Assembly: GCA_030704615.1 (NCBI GenBank)
Contig: CM060732.1
Coordinates: forward strand, 74,383,053-74,447,052
DNA: 64,000 nt
Direction of reading: 5' to 3'
DNA from: Takakia lepidozioides
Lineage: Eukaryota; Streptophyta; Takakiopsida; Takakiales; Takakiaceae
Numbering within the stretch: the first letter of the stretch is position 1; every line of letters begins with the position of its first letter. The notes beneath the pieces were generated by a model that worked only from the letters and a program-made list of their open reading frames with translations, did not search any database and had not been told where the DNA came from. Below are positions 12,456 through 24,110 of the stretch, piece by piece. The position numbers were made by a program, and so were the translations under genes.

Positions 12456-15017
12456 TGACATGCACATTAGCATAGACATATGACTCATATACTGATACTT
12501 AACTTCAAGGACTCATAAAATCTAATGTATGTATTAACACAATTGCTTGACGGAGGCCATTCAAACAATCACAAAATGGTTTGCCTTGTTGGGCACAATG
12601 GTATGCTAATTCTAGGGAGTTCATTACCATGTGTGACATGCCAGCGCAGGTTGGGGATGTAGGCGCTCATGGTTTCCAAGCTTTCAAAGAATGCAGACAT
12701 CTACAAATGGCGAGTAGAAGAAAATGGCTTCAAAAAAGCAAATCTTCGACCACTTTATAATGCATCAGTGAAGGAGGAGACTCTGTTCAAGGACGGGCGT
12801 GTAATTGATGCTGTATACTTCATCATGGCAGCGTTGCAGCAACCAACAACCCTAGACCCCTTCCCCCCGAAAAGGGACAAATCACAACTCATGAAGGGAT
12901 GATCTAAGAGCAACTAAGCCAACTGCTAGTCCCCCAGAAAAGGCCAATGAAGACGACTCAATTTCAGCTGCTCCAGTAGGAATGCAGTAAGTGGGATACA
13001 GGTCCTTCATCTGATGTTCAGAGCCCCACTCACATTGAGAGTTGCCTAACTCAATTCTGCGCTTCTTTTCGTGCTGGGTTGGTCAATTGTCACTTCCCCC
13101 TTCAACCACCTCAATGGCCAACCACCCCCACACATGAACATAAGCAAAAATTGACTCAAGGGCCCAGCTAAATACACATCCACACTTAACCCCAGAGGAA
13201 GACCATCTTGTAACCTACCCACCTGCGGGTCTGGCAACGTTTGCCTATCTGCAAATCCTTTCAGTATACTTATCTGCGCACTGTCTCAATGCCAAAATCC
13301 TCAAATCCTCACAACCACTGCTACCCCCAGCTCCCCACAATGGCAAGATGAATTTTTGGTGATCACTTGCCTAGAGAGACCGATACTGATCCTTCTGTAC
13401 TGGGTAAGCTCCTGCCACATCACCTAAGCCCTGGTGAGCACCTTCTACATTCTCATCTCCATCATGTAGCAGCCATGGGGGTGTATTGGGAAGTGGCAGC
13501 TAGCACAGGACAGTGTGCTTGATGTTGAGGATGGGTCACTTCACTATTCAGGCTGGTTCTACAAAGAGACAATTATCTCAGTATGGACACTGCAGGTGAG
13601 CAAGTTCATGAATTTAGTCCAACCTTGTTTCACTTTATACGGCCGATATAGAGAGTCTATTTGAATACTCAGGTCTAGTGCTATGGAAGAAAAAACTAGA
13701 GTTGGAAGTATTAGGGGGGGGGGGGGGGGCAGTGACTGAGCAGCACCCGTACAAGCACAAAACAGAAGCATCCATATGTAAAGATTCCTCCCCACATCAC
13801 CCCTTGGGAATACACTTTCAGAAATCTATCACTGCTAAAACAAATCAGCACTTAAAAAACAAATATCATCTACTGTCCTATTACCCTTACACTTTGGGAA
13901 TGCACTAACCATATGTACCATGGAAATTCCACATTGAAGGAGCTGCTTTCAATCTTGGCATCATGAACCATTACACTAAACAAGACCAGCAACTTTATTT
14001 CAGACCTCCCCAATACAGGAGCTTTGGACCACAGTATTCCCATACAAGTAAGCATCAGAACAGCTAATCTCCATGTAATGGTGGCCAACACTAGTGCATT
14101 GCTGGGAACTTTCAACCAATTTTCACTTCTCCAAATATCTCCAGTACTGAATGATCACCTAATCCGATTACAACTAACATCTTCCTCTACAACCTTTAAA
14201 CACAAAAAGACTGCGCTTTACATGATCCAAAAATAATGTGGTAGCTCTCAAGTGTTGCAGAGGAGAGTATTAAACCAACAAATGATGACAACCCAAAAAA
14301 CAGTGCCCAGCAGCCGAAAATGAGATGGAAAAGAGTTGAGAAAACAAAAGGTGTGTTTCAGACAACATGCCACCTAACTTCAGAGGTAGAAAACACACTA
14401 CTGTAACTGCTAAAAGCCAGACCCTGGCAATCTGGCTAGAGTACAAGTACTCATCAATGAACGGTCTAGATAGATTGCTGACTTCGATTACCGGAAGTCA
14501 ACTAAGCTTCCAATTTAACCTCAACGTCATGAATGCACTGTCTGAAATCACCCCTCGTCTTTTGGCCATTCCCGCCTTCCCTTGCTTCCCCTTCTAGGTG
14601 TTGGTGGGAGGAAAGTTACTGCACAACAACGAGATGAAACATCCTTAGGTCGCAGTAATATGACTTGCAGGAAAGTTACATTGTGTACAAGTCTGCGATA
14701 TTTTAATTAGAATTCCATCTATTATGTACAAGCAATTTGAATTAAGTCACTGGAATATTTTAAGGATCCCATATTGTAAGACTCGTTTACTGCAAATTGA
14801 ATGCTACAATTCATTACAACCATGGCCAGAGGGCCCTGCGGAGATATCTCATAAACCGCATATGTCAGTCTCAACTGTATTCACATCACAGTTCTTGAAA
14901 CCAACATACTTCACTCCACGTAGTTTCCACACCAATCAAATGTATCATCTGCTTGCAATATACAGCTTACACAAGCAGATCATTGCCGGTAATACAGACT
15001 CCCCACAATCACATCTG
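12456..15017. other. Intergenic region, no gene recognised
   Basis: Between the tRNA gene and the 3' end of SAMDC. Short ORFs only, none with a family signature. It contains a poly-G tract (about 13,714-13,728). If the SAMDC donor at 15,053 is used, a last small SAMDC exon could lie here. Confidence 0.45.
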
Positions 15018-16214
15018 TTAATCCCAAGGGTGAACCGACCTAATAGAACTCACCGTCTTTCCTTTCTTCAGTTTCATGCTCTTCATAACCAGTTTCTTTG
15101 ACCCACGCTTAGCCACACCCGGGACCAGCGGCAGCGGTATTGCAGGCGCCAAACAACCCTTTCCCTGCCTGAAGGTGTGAAACACTACTGCACCCCCGCA
15201 AGGCAGCTCCTGTCGGCTGGTTCCATCACAGACATACCCACGAGGACAAACAGATCCACCCCAGGAACCTGCTCCCAGACCTCCTTTCAGATTACCATTC
15301 ACATGCACTGACATGGCAAAGACGGTTGGTTTGAATGTTGACACCACTTTGTCCATCAGAGACGGCAAGTCAACCTGTTGGGGCCCATACCCCATGGCCT
15401 CAAAACTGGCATAGCTAAACCCTTCTTCGGGTGTCACATGAATAGTCGAATGTGCGCCCCCTTCAATGCCGTTCATGGAGTAGCCGCAAGGGTCAAATGC
15501 AAAATCACAAATCTGCGATTTTGGTAGAAGATTCCCAATACCGGCTGCCTTGGTCATGTCTGCACCAGATTGTAGCCCTGTCGCCTTGAAGAATTGATTT
15601 GCTGCTGTCTTCGCCAGCTGTGTCATACACACCTCCAAAGTGTACACTGGCTCCGGAGTAGGTACATTATTATCAACAGCGCTGTAAATGTGCCAACTAG
15701 GAAACTTGGCCACATTCCCCATAATATATGCCTTTCCCCCATCCCCCAAGTTTCCAAAGAACTTCTCCAGGTATCTGACCTCCTCTCCGAAACTACCATG
15801 AGGATAGGGCTGTACAGCAGGGAACATGAATGTACCCCGTGTATATTTGACACGGCAGACTTTCAAAGAAAGTCTGGCAGCAAGCTCAAGCAGCTCAGGG
15901 ACTGCACGCAGAAGTTGCGTTGTCCCACATGTCTTGATGATCATGGCCTGGGGGTAGACGAAAAGGCTAGACTCGGACAAAACATAGGAGTCCAGATCTG
16001 CATTGCTCATCTGTGCCACCACAGCACACTTCGCCGTAGACAGCAGCCCATCTAGCTCTGCACGTGATAGAGCCCTAAGACCACGCCCCTCTGGATCACT
16101 GAAAACAGGGGCAGGGTGAAACTCGACCTCCAGCCTTTTTTCAAACCCTTCAAACCCTGGGCTTGCCACCGGGCCACCCATGGTACTAACATCTGCAGGA
16201 AAGGAGACTCCCAT
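15018..16214 (-). CDS. SAMDC: S-adenosylmethionine decarboxylase proenzyme
   Basis: 398-residue ORF in one exon. It makes decarboxylated SAM, the aminopropyl donor for spermidine and spermine, in the cytosol. The self-cleavage site YVLSESSLFVYP is at 77-88: the chain is cut between Glu81 and Ser82 and Ser82 becomes the pyruvoyl group. Other family blocks follow: IIKTCGTT, VKYTRGTF, FDPCGYSMNGI and IHVTPEEGFSYASFE. Length is slightly above the plant norm (about 360-380). The second ATG (residue 12, ACCATGGGTGG) has the better context and may be the real start. A donor-like AAGACG/GTGAGT at 15,054/15,053 could replace the last 11 residues by a further exon. Translation should be repressed by the leader uORFs when polyamines are high. 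Confidence 0.94.
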   Translation of the reverse strand: MGVSFPADVSTMGGPVASPGFEGFEKRLEVEFHPAPVFSDPEGRGLRALSRAELDGLLSTAKCAVVAQMSNADLDSYVLSESSLFVYPQAMIIKTCGTTQLLRAVPELLELAARLSLKVCRVKYTRGTFMFPAVQPYPHGSFGEEVRYLEKFFGNLGDGGKAYIMGNVAKFPSWHIYSAVDNNVPTPEPVYTLEVCMTQLAKTAANQFFKATGLQSGADMTKAAGIGNLLPKSQICDFAFDPCGYSMNGIEGGAHSTIHVTPEEGFSYASFEAMGYGPQQVDLPSLMDKVVSTFKPTVFAMSVHVNGNLKGGLGAGSWGGSVCPRGYVCDGTSRQELPCGGAVVFHTFRQGKGCLAPAIPLPLVPGVAKRGSKKLVMKSMKLKKGKTVSSIRSVHPWD

Positions 16215-16395
16215 CTCTAAAGACCTCTACCCTTCCTGGTTGCAGACAGCCTACAGTCAAATGAGAAGGCAGGGGATGGGGAGAGGAGATGGCCACGCTC
16301 CTCAGGCGGAGCTGATCTGTCGGATGGGACTAAGTTCACAGACCAGCCCGAAAAAGAATAAAAATCTAACTACTCCGTTCGCCAATTAGCCGATA

Positions 16396-16840
16396 TCAGG
16401 ATGGCTTCCGCACGCACTGCACATTCCCAAACCAGCAAAAGACCTTTGTTACAATCTAGCATGTACATAATCAAACATGAACTGGAGAACACCTCAAGAC
16501 AGATGATGTTCGCAGTAAAACTACGGGGTCATCAATACTAAAAAGTGCAACAGGCTGAAGGAATCCCTTGTCGCGTCCAGTGCGAATGAGGATCAATCTC
16601 ACCAGCCACACATGCGAATTAACAGAAAAACGAAGAGAGTAAAGCCCATGACCTGAAGCACATAAACTACGTTCCCCAACGTCTACAAGAATCGAAGGAC
16701 AGATCACTCACGTTTGAGTACGCAGCGGTGCGGAACTTCTCGCTACCCCCGTGTGGGCGCACGTCCTCAATAACGTAGCCAAGAGGACTCTCGTACTGCA
16801 CTGAACTCTTAATACTCTTCTTACCTCCTTTCGTCTCCAT
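16396..16840 (-). CDS. Conserved small uORF of the SAMDC leader (49 aa, one intron)
   Basis: Minus-strand exons 16840-16712 (43 codons) and 16416-16396 (6 codons plus TGA) join in phase at AAC/GTGAGT...TGTGCAG/TGC. The peptide starts METKGGKKS, contains the block LGYVIEDVRPHGGSEKFRTA and ends YSNCVRKPS. This matches the deeply conserved plant SAMDC uORF, whose nascent peptide stalls ribosomes in response to polyamines. The main ORF starts 182 nt after its stop. Conservation of both the peptide and the intron position makes this a confident call. Confidence 0.95.
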
Positions 16841-16848
16841 TATAACAT
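16840..16848 (-). promoter_or_regulatory. Tiny uORF of the SAMDC leader
   Basis: ATG TTA TAA on the minus strand. The final A of its stop codon is the first base of the small uORF's ATG. This one-base overlap is the known plant SAMDC arrangement, in which the tiny uORF limits initiation at the repressive small uORF when polyamines are low. It is only two sense codons long. Confidence 0.85.
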
Positions 16849-18939
16849 GCAGGCTCCCTGCAGACATCCCAAACAGCCGAATCAGTACAAAATGTACGTC
16901 TCTAAACACAAGAGACGAAGCGAGATACCACTGAACCTACGAAGAAAGAATAGAGATGACGGATAGCCTACTGTAGGCACTGCGTCAGGCGATCAAAACC
17001 AGATGTTCAAGGCAATGTAACCAAGTCTGACCAACGTCTTTAGGTCCCAAAACGTGAGCTTAAAGATACATCAGCCCGAGGGATGTGGCTAGCGCAAGAT
17101 AGACACTAGATACCGAGAGACAAACGGTTCCACGCTAAGAAAATCTACACAAGCGCTTAATTGAAAAAAGAATCAACTGGCCAGAGTCCAAGACTGATGA
17201 TAAAGAGCATCAACACTTGAACAACTTCTCAGATGCTCACAATACACGACCAACCGATCAATTCGGTCACAACGGCTCCAAGGAAACAATACAACACAAC
17301 AAGCAGAAGAACGAGAATGCGATGATGCTAGTATCCTACCGAATGGCCTCTTCGTCTACAGTAACAAACAAAAATCGGGATGAAAGTCTAAACTTATTCA
17401 GAGCCACACAGCACGAGCACGGCACCACGAAAAAAAGCCAAGATGTTAGTATACAATAGGCGAAGAAGCACTTACAAATACTTCGTCGTGGTGACGACGT
17501 GCAAGAAACCTCACTCCCAAAATATTCACCAAGGCTAAAAAGACACGCTGATATCGCACAACAATTCTGTACAATAACTCTGAACTCCTCGAAACAGATA
17601 AAGAACGATCAGAACGACTCCCTCGTTCTCCCACAGATAGAAAGAAGAAGAGACAGCCCGGCAGGACAAATACAGAGGCCAAAGCACACGATACTTAGGC
17701 AAGATCAGCGAGACAGTGAAAACAAACGCACAAACGAGAGAGAGAGCGAGAGAGAGATGATGCGAGGGCAGCAAGCGCAACGCCCTTGAAGGGCCTGCGC
17801 CCTACTGCTGTGCCCTACGATCTCGTCGCTTCCGATCGTGCCACTTGGCCGAAATCCGAGCCCCTAATCGGTGAGAGCGGCCGGGGGCCGTCGATGGCAG
17901 CGTGAGCTGGTCCAAGTGGCGTGGCGGTTTCGTAGTAGGTGAAAGAATTAGGTCGCTGCTCGCCACACAGCCTTTTGCAATTTGCTTTTAACTAAATATA
18001 TAAAAAATATTATCCCATATCATGGCTATCATTCCGTCAGTCGCGTATCGAGGTACGCTGACAATAAACACCTGGAAAAGTAAAGGAAAAGCCACCGTAC
18101 CTGCACGCTGGCGATTGTAACTGCCGCGGCAGCTGTACTCGCCACGTTCCCATCAATCGAACCACGGAACCCAAGGAGCCTCACAACGCAGGCCCGAATC
18201 CCGACACAGGTTCTCAAAGATCTCAGTACGTTCCCATTTCGAGTGGCGCGCGTGCGAGGCGACGCGGTGCGGCTGACAGCACGTGTCCTGTGCTGACCAT
18301 GCTCAGTCAAGTCAGCTTTCGTAGACCGCAAGTCTTCCCTGACACCATCGCATTAAATGTGGTGAGGCACGCGTTTAAGGATTGACCCCAGGATCAGCGG
18401 CTTGCTAACGGCATCATTCTGATTCCCGTGCACATTCTTTAGTCTATTCTGTGGTGGCCGTTTTGTGAGGTGGCGGGTGGCGAAGCGGCCACATCGGCTC
18501 CGATAATGATGTGGATGATAAAGTGGTGTATGAGATGAATGGAATGACATCATCCAAGCCGCTGCGTATTGGCTCCCGAGGGGTGTTCAGGTGGTTCAAG
18601 TAGGGAACGCACGCATGTGATTGGGCAGACTGCTGGGATAATCCGCACGTGTGGTCGTTGGCGAAAGTAAAAGACGGGTGTGAAGTAAAAGATATGCAAC
18701 ATTCCAATAAGTATCGTCAACACAAGTGCAACGTGACAAGCCGAACAGCACGGCAAGAATGACTTGTGGGCCCGCCCGCTCACTGCTGCCATGCGTACTG
18801 CTTACATTTTCTTTTCTTATCATACCCAAGATATTTCTACTAGGATTCTAGGGTTGAAACAGTTTGTTTACTGAAATGTCCGACCAGTCAAAGGAAATGT
18901 TGTGTTGGCACTCACCTGGAATAGCAATTATAACAACCA
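16849..18939. other. SAMDC 5' leader, intron and promoter zone
   Basis: An acceptor-like GTCTGCAG/GGAGCC just before the tiny uORF indicates a 5' UTR intron. A CT-rich stretch on the minus strand (about 17,735-17,760) is typical of a plant leader. TATATATTTAG on the minus strand (18,002-17,992) is a candidate TATA box. No other gene is supported before the SINE at 18,940. Confidence 0.4.
17992..18002 (-). promoter_or_regulatory. Candidate TATA box for SAMDC
   Basis: TATATATTTAG on the minus strand, about 1.1 kb upstream of the uORFs and followed downstream by GC-rich then CT-rich sequence. Position and composition only; no transcript evidence. Confidence 0.3.
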
Positions 18940-19106
18940 CCAGTGGGTAGCTCAGTTGGATAGTACACTCAGTGCCACCCACGAGAGTTTGGGTTCAAAT
19001 TCTGCTGCATTGTCAGGCGTACGCGCACGGGGAGGTTATTTTCTCCTCTCACTACAATGAAGGGCCCTGATTTATCTTTCGGATAATAATAATATTAATA
19101 ATAACC
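18940..19106 (+). repeat. tRNA-derived SINE (copy 2 of 3)
   Basis: The head has a pol III box A (GTAGCTCAGTTGG) and box B (GGGTTCAAATTC) spaced as in a tRNA. The body has the family block GAGGTTATTTTCTCCTCTCACTA followed by GGGCCCTGATTT. The 3' end is a simple TAA/TAATAATAA tail. Orientation plus. This is the copy with the clearest tail. Confidence 0.8.
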
Positions 19107-21140
19107 GTAGGGAATCCAGTAGTTCTGTTATGTCGTCATAGTTGGAAGAGTGAAAGAGAAGGAAGCAATTTTGGACTTATTTTCGATAACCAGTGCATCA
19201 CTTCAATAGCCAGAGTTTAGCCATACTAAATTCCAGCGCGGCCCGGATGCAACTTGTTTTTATTCACGTAATTTTAGAAAAAATAAAAAATAAAATTTTA
19301 TTATTACTATTATTTTAAAAAATCAATATAATGACCGGAGCAGGAAATCTAGAAAATTGACGATAAGCACAGAAGGAGAGCATGTGGTTCACATGGTCAG
19401 ATACGGGGTCAGCGTCCTTTATGGATGAAAAGTGGTCAGTGGATGTGGACGGGACCTCTTTTGGTAAACCCGGAGCGACAAAGCTGGGGGGCCATTCAAA
19501 TGGGTGGCAGGTTCATTGTTGCATATATAGCTTGCACAACTTGGGGCAAACAATATGGGATAATGTTAACCCATAATAGAGTTTGCCGCAAGAATCCTCG
19601 TCCTGAAGCTATGGACAAGAGCTATATTGCTAAATTTACCCAGATCAGAAATGGAGTCACCGTTCCCTTTCTTTTTCTTTTTCAATGGATTATTACTGAT
19701 AAAACTTTTGCTTCCCCAAAATAAATAAGAGAATGATTATCCATACCTATATCAGTGTGTACGCCACGTTGCCCCAAATTTCCTATTTATTTTTAGAGAT
19801 CTCCTGGAGCGGAGAATGGGAAGAGTCCACGGTATGCCCTAGGGCTTGCGTGGAAGTCTAGATTTCGGGCACCTGCCCGGATATTTCGGTAATTTGGTTT
19901 ATTTATTTTCTGGGCAGGGTTCTTGGGCAGGGACTTTGAACACGTGGAGGCGGAGTTGGAGCGGCACGAGAAATTTTCTACTATTAGGTACTGTGCTCGC
20001 GTGTCAGCTGTCCCTTACCTTTTACATAATGCCAAAATATATCAATATGCGTCATCAACTGCTTAGTGTCCAGATGCCGTGCCGCGATGCGCTGAGAGAT
20101 ATTTAGGATTTGTGTAAAGAAGAGCAGAAATCACAGCCCACAAATTGTTGAATGCCATGTAAGAGGTAAAATTCTTTGTCCGGACTTTCTTTGGACTGAT
20201 TGATAACAAAATGTATCTTTAGTGAAGCACTAGTCAAAAGTTTCCCCTCCCTGCCCGCTTTACGAAAATTCCCCAGGCATAGGGTGGTAAGCCGGAATTG
20301 TTTGGGGCCAGGGGAAGGTTTGTTGGCTATATCTACAAAAATGAGCATAAAACAAATGCTTAGGGCACTTGAAGGTCGTCTTACAAGTGCTGGTGGGTTG
20401 AAAGCCCATATTAGTAAGTGATGTTAGATGCTATCCAATTTTATTTTATTGGCTCTCTTGTAGAGAGAGACTTGGCGGAAACTTACAAGTCAATGGAGAA
20501 AATGTGGTCAAAGTACCTTACACCGTGTCAAGCCGTTGATTGGTGTATTGTGCTGAGTCATGCTCCCTAGTCTTACCTTCCTCTTATGTTGTGCAAAAAC
20601 AAAGCAAGAGAGCCAATTGCCTTGTCAGGCTTGTTTTTTTATTGAGTCCATATGTCGCGGCCCTTACCTATAGTGAAGAGATTCCACACGTCGACATTTT
20701 GAATACGAAACAACGATCTGCCTCAGTCCCTTGTCCTGGAAACCGAAGATTTCAAAGGACGCCCTGCCTTTCTTGTAGCTCCAGGTTCATAGAAGCCATT
20801 CATTTTTCTAGTGAACTATGAATGCGACAGAAAGTCATACCCAATAAGCAGGAACTCTCAAAACCTGTTGGTTCAGCTGATGATCATTGTTTGTGTTGTT
20901 GTGTGAAACAGATACGTCCGTGTCTTTCTCATACTTCATGTGCAGACGACCCTCTGTTTGGAGGGTTGGACATAGAAAAAGAACCTTTTGTAACTTCGAG
21001 AACTCTAGAGATTTTCTTTCTTGAAAATGCAAAATTATAGGTGAGGAATCCCTAACAATCCACATGTCTGTGGCCTAGCAAGACTGTTCATTAGCAAGCC
21101 ACATAGGCTGTTTTTTATGCAAAAGAGGCTGGATCTCGGC
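19107..21140. other. AT-rich spacer
   Basis: Unrecognised sequence with an A/T-rich stretch at 19,260-19,330. No ORF has a recognisable domain. Confidence 0.4.
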
Positions 21141-21640
21141 TGTTCATGCTGTTTGTTAGTACAAGTCTTGAACCTGCAATCTAACAGGCTGCATTCACAT
21201 TCCCTTGATACCTTGTATGAGCACATGTCTCGGGGTGAATACAAATGATATAGAATCTACTTCATCTAGATCAAGTTGGACTGCTTGGTGGGATACTAAG
21301 ATTCTGACAAAATGCAGGCTGGTCTTTATGCCTTGGCTGATGCATGACCTGCCATAATTAATGGCTGAATTGGTAAGTTGCTAGTATATGTACAGGCTGA
21401 ACCAAGAGGGCTTGCAGCATGCACAGGGGCAGCAATATCTTATCTTGTCCCACACAAGAACAAACCCCACCCTCCCACCCTGTTTTGTCTTGGATGATTG
21501 GGTGGTGTCTTTTGGGATGATTTGACAAGACTGGAAATGTGAGATAGTGCCCTATCCAGGGCTGTTTATGTCTTTAATTGACAATGACCCTTATGGGTCT
21601 TGTCCATGTCTTGACATGACGTGAATATCTTCCCTCTCTC
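21141..21640 (+). repeat. Left terminal direct repeat
   Basis: Near-identical to 25,392-25,892. The last 60 bases contain two adjacent hairpins (21,580-21,618): GACAAtGACCC/GGGTCTTGTC and CATGTC/GACATG. Confidence 0.85.
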
Positions 21641-21754
21641 CCTGTTCCAGTGTACTTAGTGGTGTTTGTACACACTATCTACCATCTTCTTTTCTTGTTT
21701 CTGATTCACCATGGTATCATACTGACATGGTTTTTTTTTGGCTGACCTGGCAGA

Positions 21755-23263
21755 AAGCCAGCAAGGCTGTGCTTGAATGGAAGGATGAGCTTAAAGCACT
21801 CGGATATCAGCTGCCCCTACCGCCTCCAATTCCAGCAGTGCAAGCTACACTTGCACAGATAAAGTAGGTGACTTCCATGCCACCTTACAAAAGCTAGAAT
21901 TTGAAGCTTTTGAAGAAGCTGGTGATAACCGGCCTGTCTTCTTACTTGAGACCTTAGCTTTAGATGATTGGGTTGCTCTTGGCATTTCAGCGAACAAGAA
22001 TGGGAAGTGGTTGGAAAAAATCCAGAAGTACCATTCTAAGTTGATGGAGATTCTGGATGATGATACTACTGAGGTTAGTGCTTGGGAAAAGAAGGGTTCC
22101 TCCATTGAAGGGCTAACAATGAAGATGCCCTACCTGTACCTACACAGAGATCTTCGACCACTGTTGAAAAGGACTTTGTACCCTCAGTGAGTAATCACCC
22201 AATTCTGCGTTGTATGGATGTACCTGATGAAGAAAAAGAAGCTGTAAAAGACTTTTTTGACCAGGTTGTGCTCTCCCAAGTGGAACAGGACCGGGTTGCT
22301 GGTGCTACGTCAGGCAACCAGCAATTTGTCCCTTGGTTACCCCCTAGGGCGGTCGAGCTTGAGGTGGCCAACAATGACCACATGATGTGGCATCCCACGG
22401 CTAACATCAATCTGCTGGCCCCTATTTCGATTGACATGTGGGTCAAATGGAGGAACATTACACCAATTGAAAGGACCAGATGTGCACAGGATGCCAAAGA
22501 CAGCTTCCAGAGGTTCAAAAAGGAGCCAATTGCCTTGGCATGGCCTCTACGGACCTTTTATTACAAGCTTTGTGATCAAGGTGAGAACTTGACCTTACGG
22601 ACCAAGAACGACCTGCCTACTGGCTCTACCAGATCTAAGAATCACAAAAGTCAGCTGTTCAATTGGCATAGGCCTTACATTCGGTGTAATTGTGGGTCTG
22701 GAAATGCTTCATCTGGTTGTGTTGGTAGTGTTTCTTGGTTTGATCACTTGGTATGGTATATGTTGAATAACCTAACGGTTTTCTTCCCTGATGATACATA
22801 CCCTTCCATTCAAACCAAGTATTATAATTTTCTGGTCTGGATAATGAAGGCAGCCAGATCTGCCGTACTGGCACAGATTACCTTCCAGATGATCCGGGAA
22901 TTTATTATGGAGGCAGCCTGCGAATTTGCAGCTGATCCTTATGTTAAGGTACTGATAAGGCTGGGAGAATCCAAGACAGCCCAATACATTGAGAAGATGC
23001 TAAAACCTGGTACTTTTTCGGACAACCAGCCTAAGCCTCAGTTCAGTAATTACAAAAGGCAACGTATGGAGGGGCAGACGCCTCACCAACAGGGTAAAAC
23101 ATATGCTTCTCAAGGAAGAGGTACCCCGGTACGTGGAAGAGGCCTATACCAAAGGGGTGGACACTCTGGCCGGATGCAAACTCCTGCCAACACATCTGAG
23201 AATACCAGATTTACGAACCACTCTCCACCGGGTGGATCGGGGTCTAATTCCCTTATGGAGTGA
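21755..23263 (+). CDS. Gag-like ORF of the direct-repeat element (frame interrupted in its 5' part)
   Basis: The uninterrupted part, 22,187-23,263 (358 codons), is acidic and helical at first, then has a basic tail rich in Gly/Arg (RGRGTPVRGRG, QRGGHSGR), as in RNA-binding nucleocapsid-like proteins. Upstream, 21,755-22,190 is coding-like in shifting frames (LEWKDELKALGYQLPLP, then VFLLETLALDDWVALGIS), so the full product was probably near 500 residues and is now broken by two frame changes. No zinc knuckle and no catalytic domain is present. I do not recognise the family; gag-like is inferred from composition and position between direct repeats. Confidence 0.5.
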
Positions 23264-23307
23264 GTGTGGTATGCACTCACCCCGTAAGGGAGTGCATACC
23301 AGACCCC
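23239..23307 (+). promoter_or_regulatory. Predicted RNA stem/pseudoknot spanning the gag-like stop codon
   Basis: GGTATGCACTC (23,268-23,278) pairs perfectly with GAGTGCATACC (23,290-23,300) across an 11-nt loop. The adjoining AGACCCC (23,301-23,307) pairs with GGGGTCT (23,239-23,245). CCCTTATGG (23,250-23,258) can also pair with CCGTAAGGG in and next to the loop, with one wobble. The TGA stop (23,261-23,263) is enclosed. Base pairing is seen; a function is inference. Confidence 0.6.
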
Positions 23308-23849
23308 TTCATAGGTGTTCTCCCTCTGTAATGTAGTTTCCCAACCTCGGACACATTCGCCACAGGGGCAGGAAAGACCTATATCCCCTCCTCACACTTG
23401 CTTAAACCATTGATCAGTGCTGGACCCACAACTGGGTCTGATGGATCAAAAGAAGTGACAAAAGAGAATGGGACAAACCCCTTCATACAATGGTACTTGC
23501 TTGAAATGTACAGGATTAAGCATCCTTGGTCATGTGTAGATAATTAGCTACCATGAACGTCAGGTATCAGCTTGCATATATCCAAAAGTAAGATCATAAA
23601 GATACATGCACATAGATGAGAGGAGTATACCAGGTCACGTGTCCTGCCATGATCCGAAATCCCGTTTGCGGATCGGGGAGAACCCTTCTGAACTCCTCCG
23701 GGTCTTGTATGACTCTTGGCTGGCAATGTTGATGGTATACCAGGGGCTGGTTGGTGGGTGCCCCCTCTCTCCCTCTGTCTCCCTCTCTACTGGGAATTGG
23801 CAGTTTGCTATCAGTGTGGATTTTTTGTTTTCTCATCCTCTATCAGGCT

Positions 23850-24110
23850 TTTTCATCCATACCGGATGAGCCACCAGGATGGACAATGAATTACCTCTAG
23901 GATGGTTCTTTTGGCCTTTTCATTCCTCCTCTGTTGACTCTCATCCATACCGGATGAGTCACCATGGAAGAAAAGAATTACCTCTATGGAGGTTGCCAAC
24001 AACATCCTATTTTTCCATCCGTACCGGATGAAAAACTACCAGGGTGATAATTTTTCATTCCTCTTTTATTGACTCTTTTTTATCCATACCGGATGGTCTG
24101 GTAAGGAATG
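23850..24110 (+). repeat. Four spaced copies of CATCC(A/G)TACCGGATG palindrome
   Basis: A short hairpin motif (CATCCATACCGGATG or close variants) occurs near 23,856, 23,943, 24,018 and 24,082 at spacings of 60-90 bp. Similar flanks (GAATTACCTCTA..GGA) follow, so this is a diverged tandem array inside the direct-repeat element. Confidence 0.65.

Noticed and set aside
12669-12902. 77-codon ORF between tRNA-Val and SAMDC
   Set aside because: No family resemblance and no neighbouring exon in phase; likely chance.
15594-16055. 153-codon plus-strand ORF
   Set aside because: Antisense shadow of SAMDC, whose frame is strongly conserved.
23850-24110. Possible hammerhead ribozyme (GGATGAG next to a hairpin)
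   Set aside because: The conserved CUGAUGAG...GAAA core is not present in the needed arrangement.
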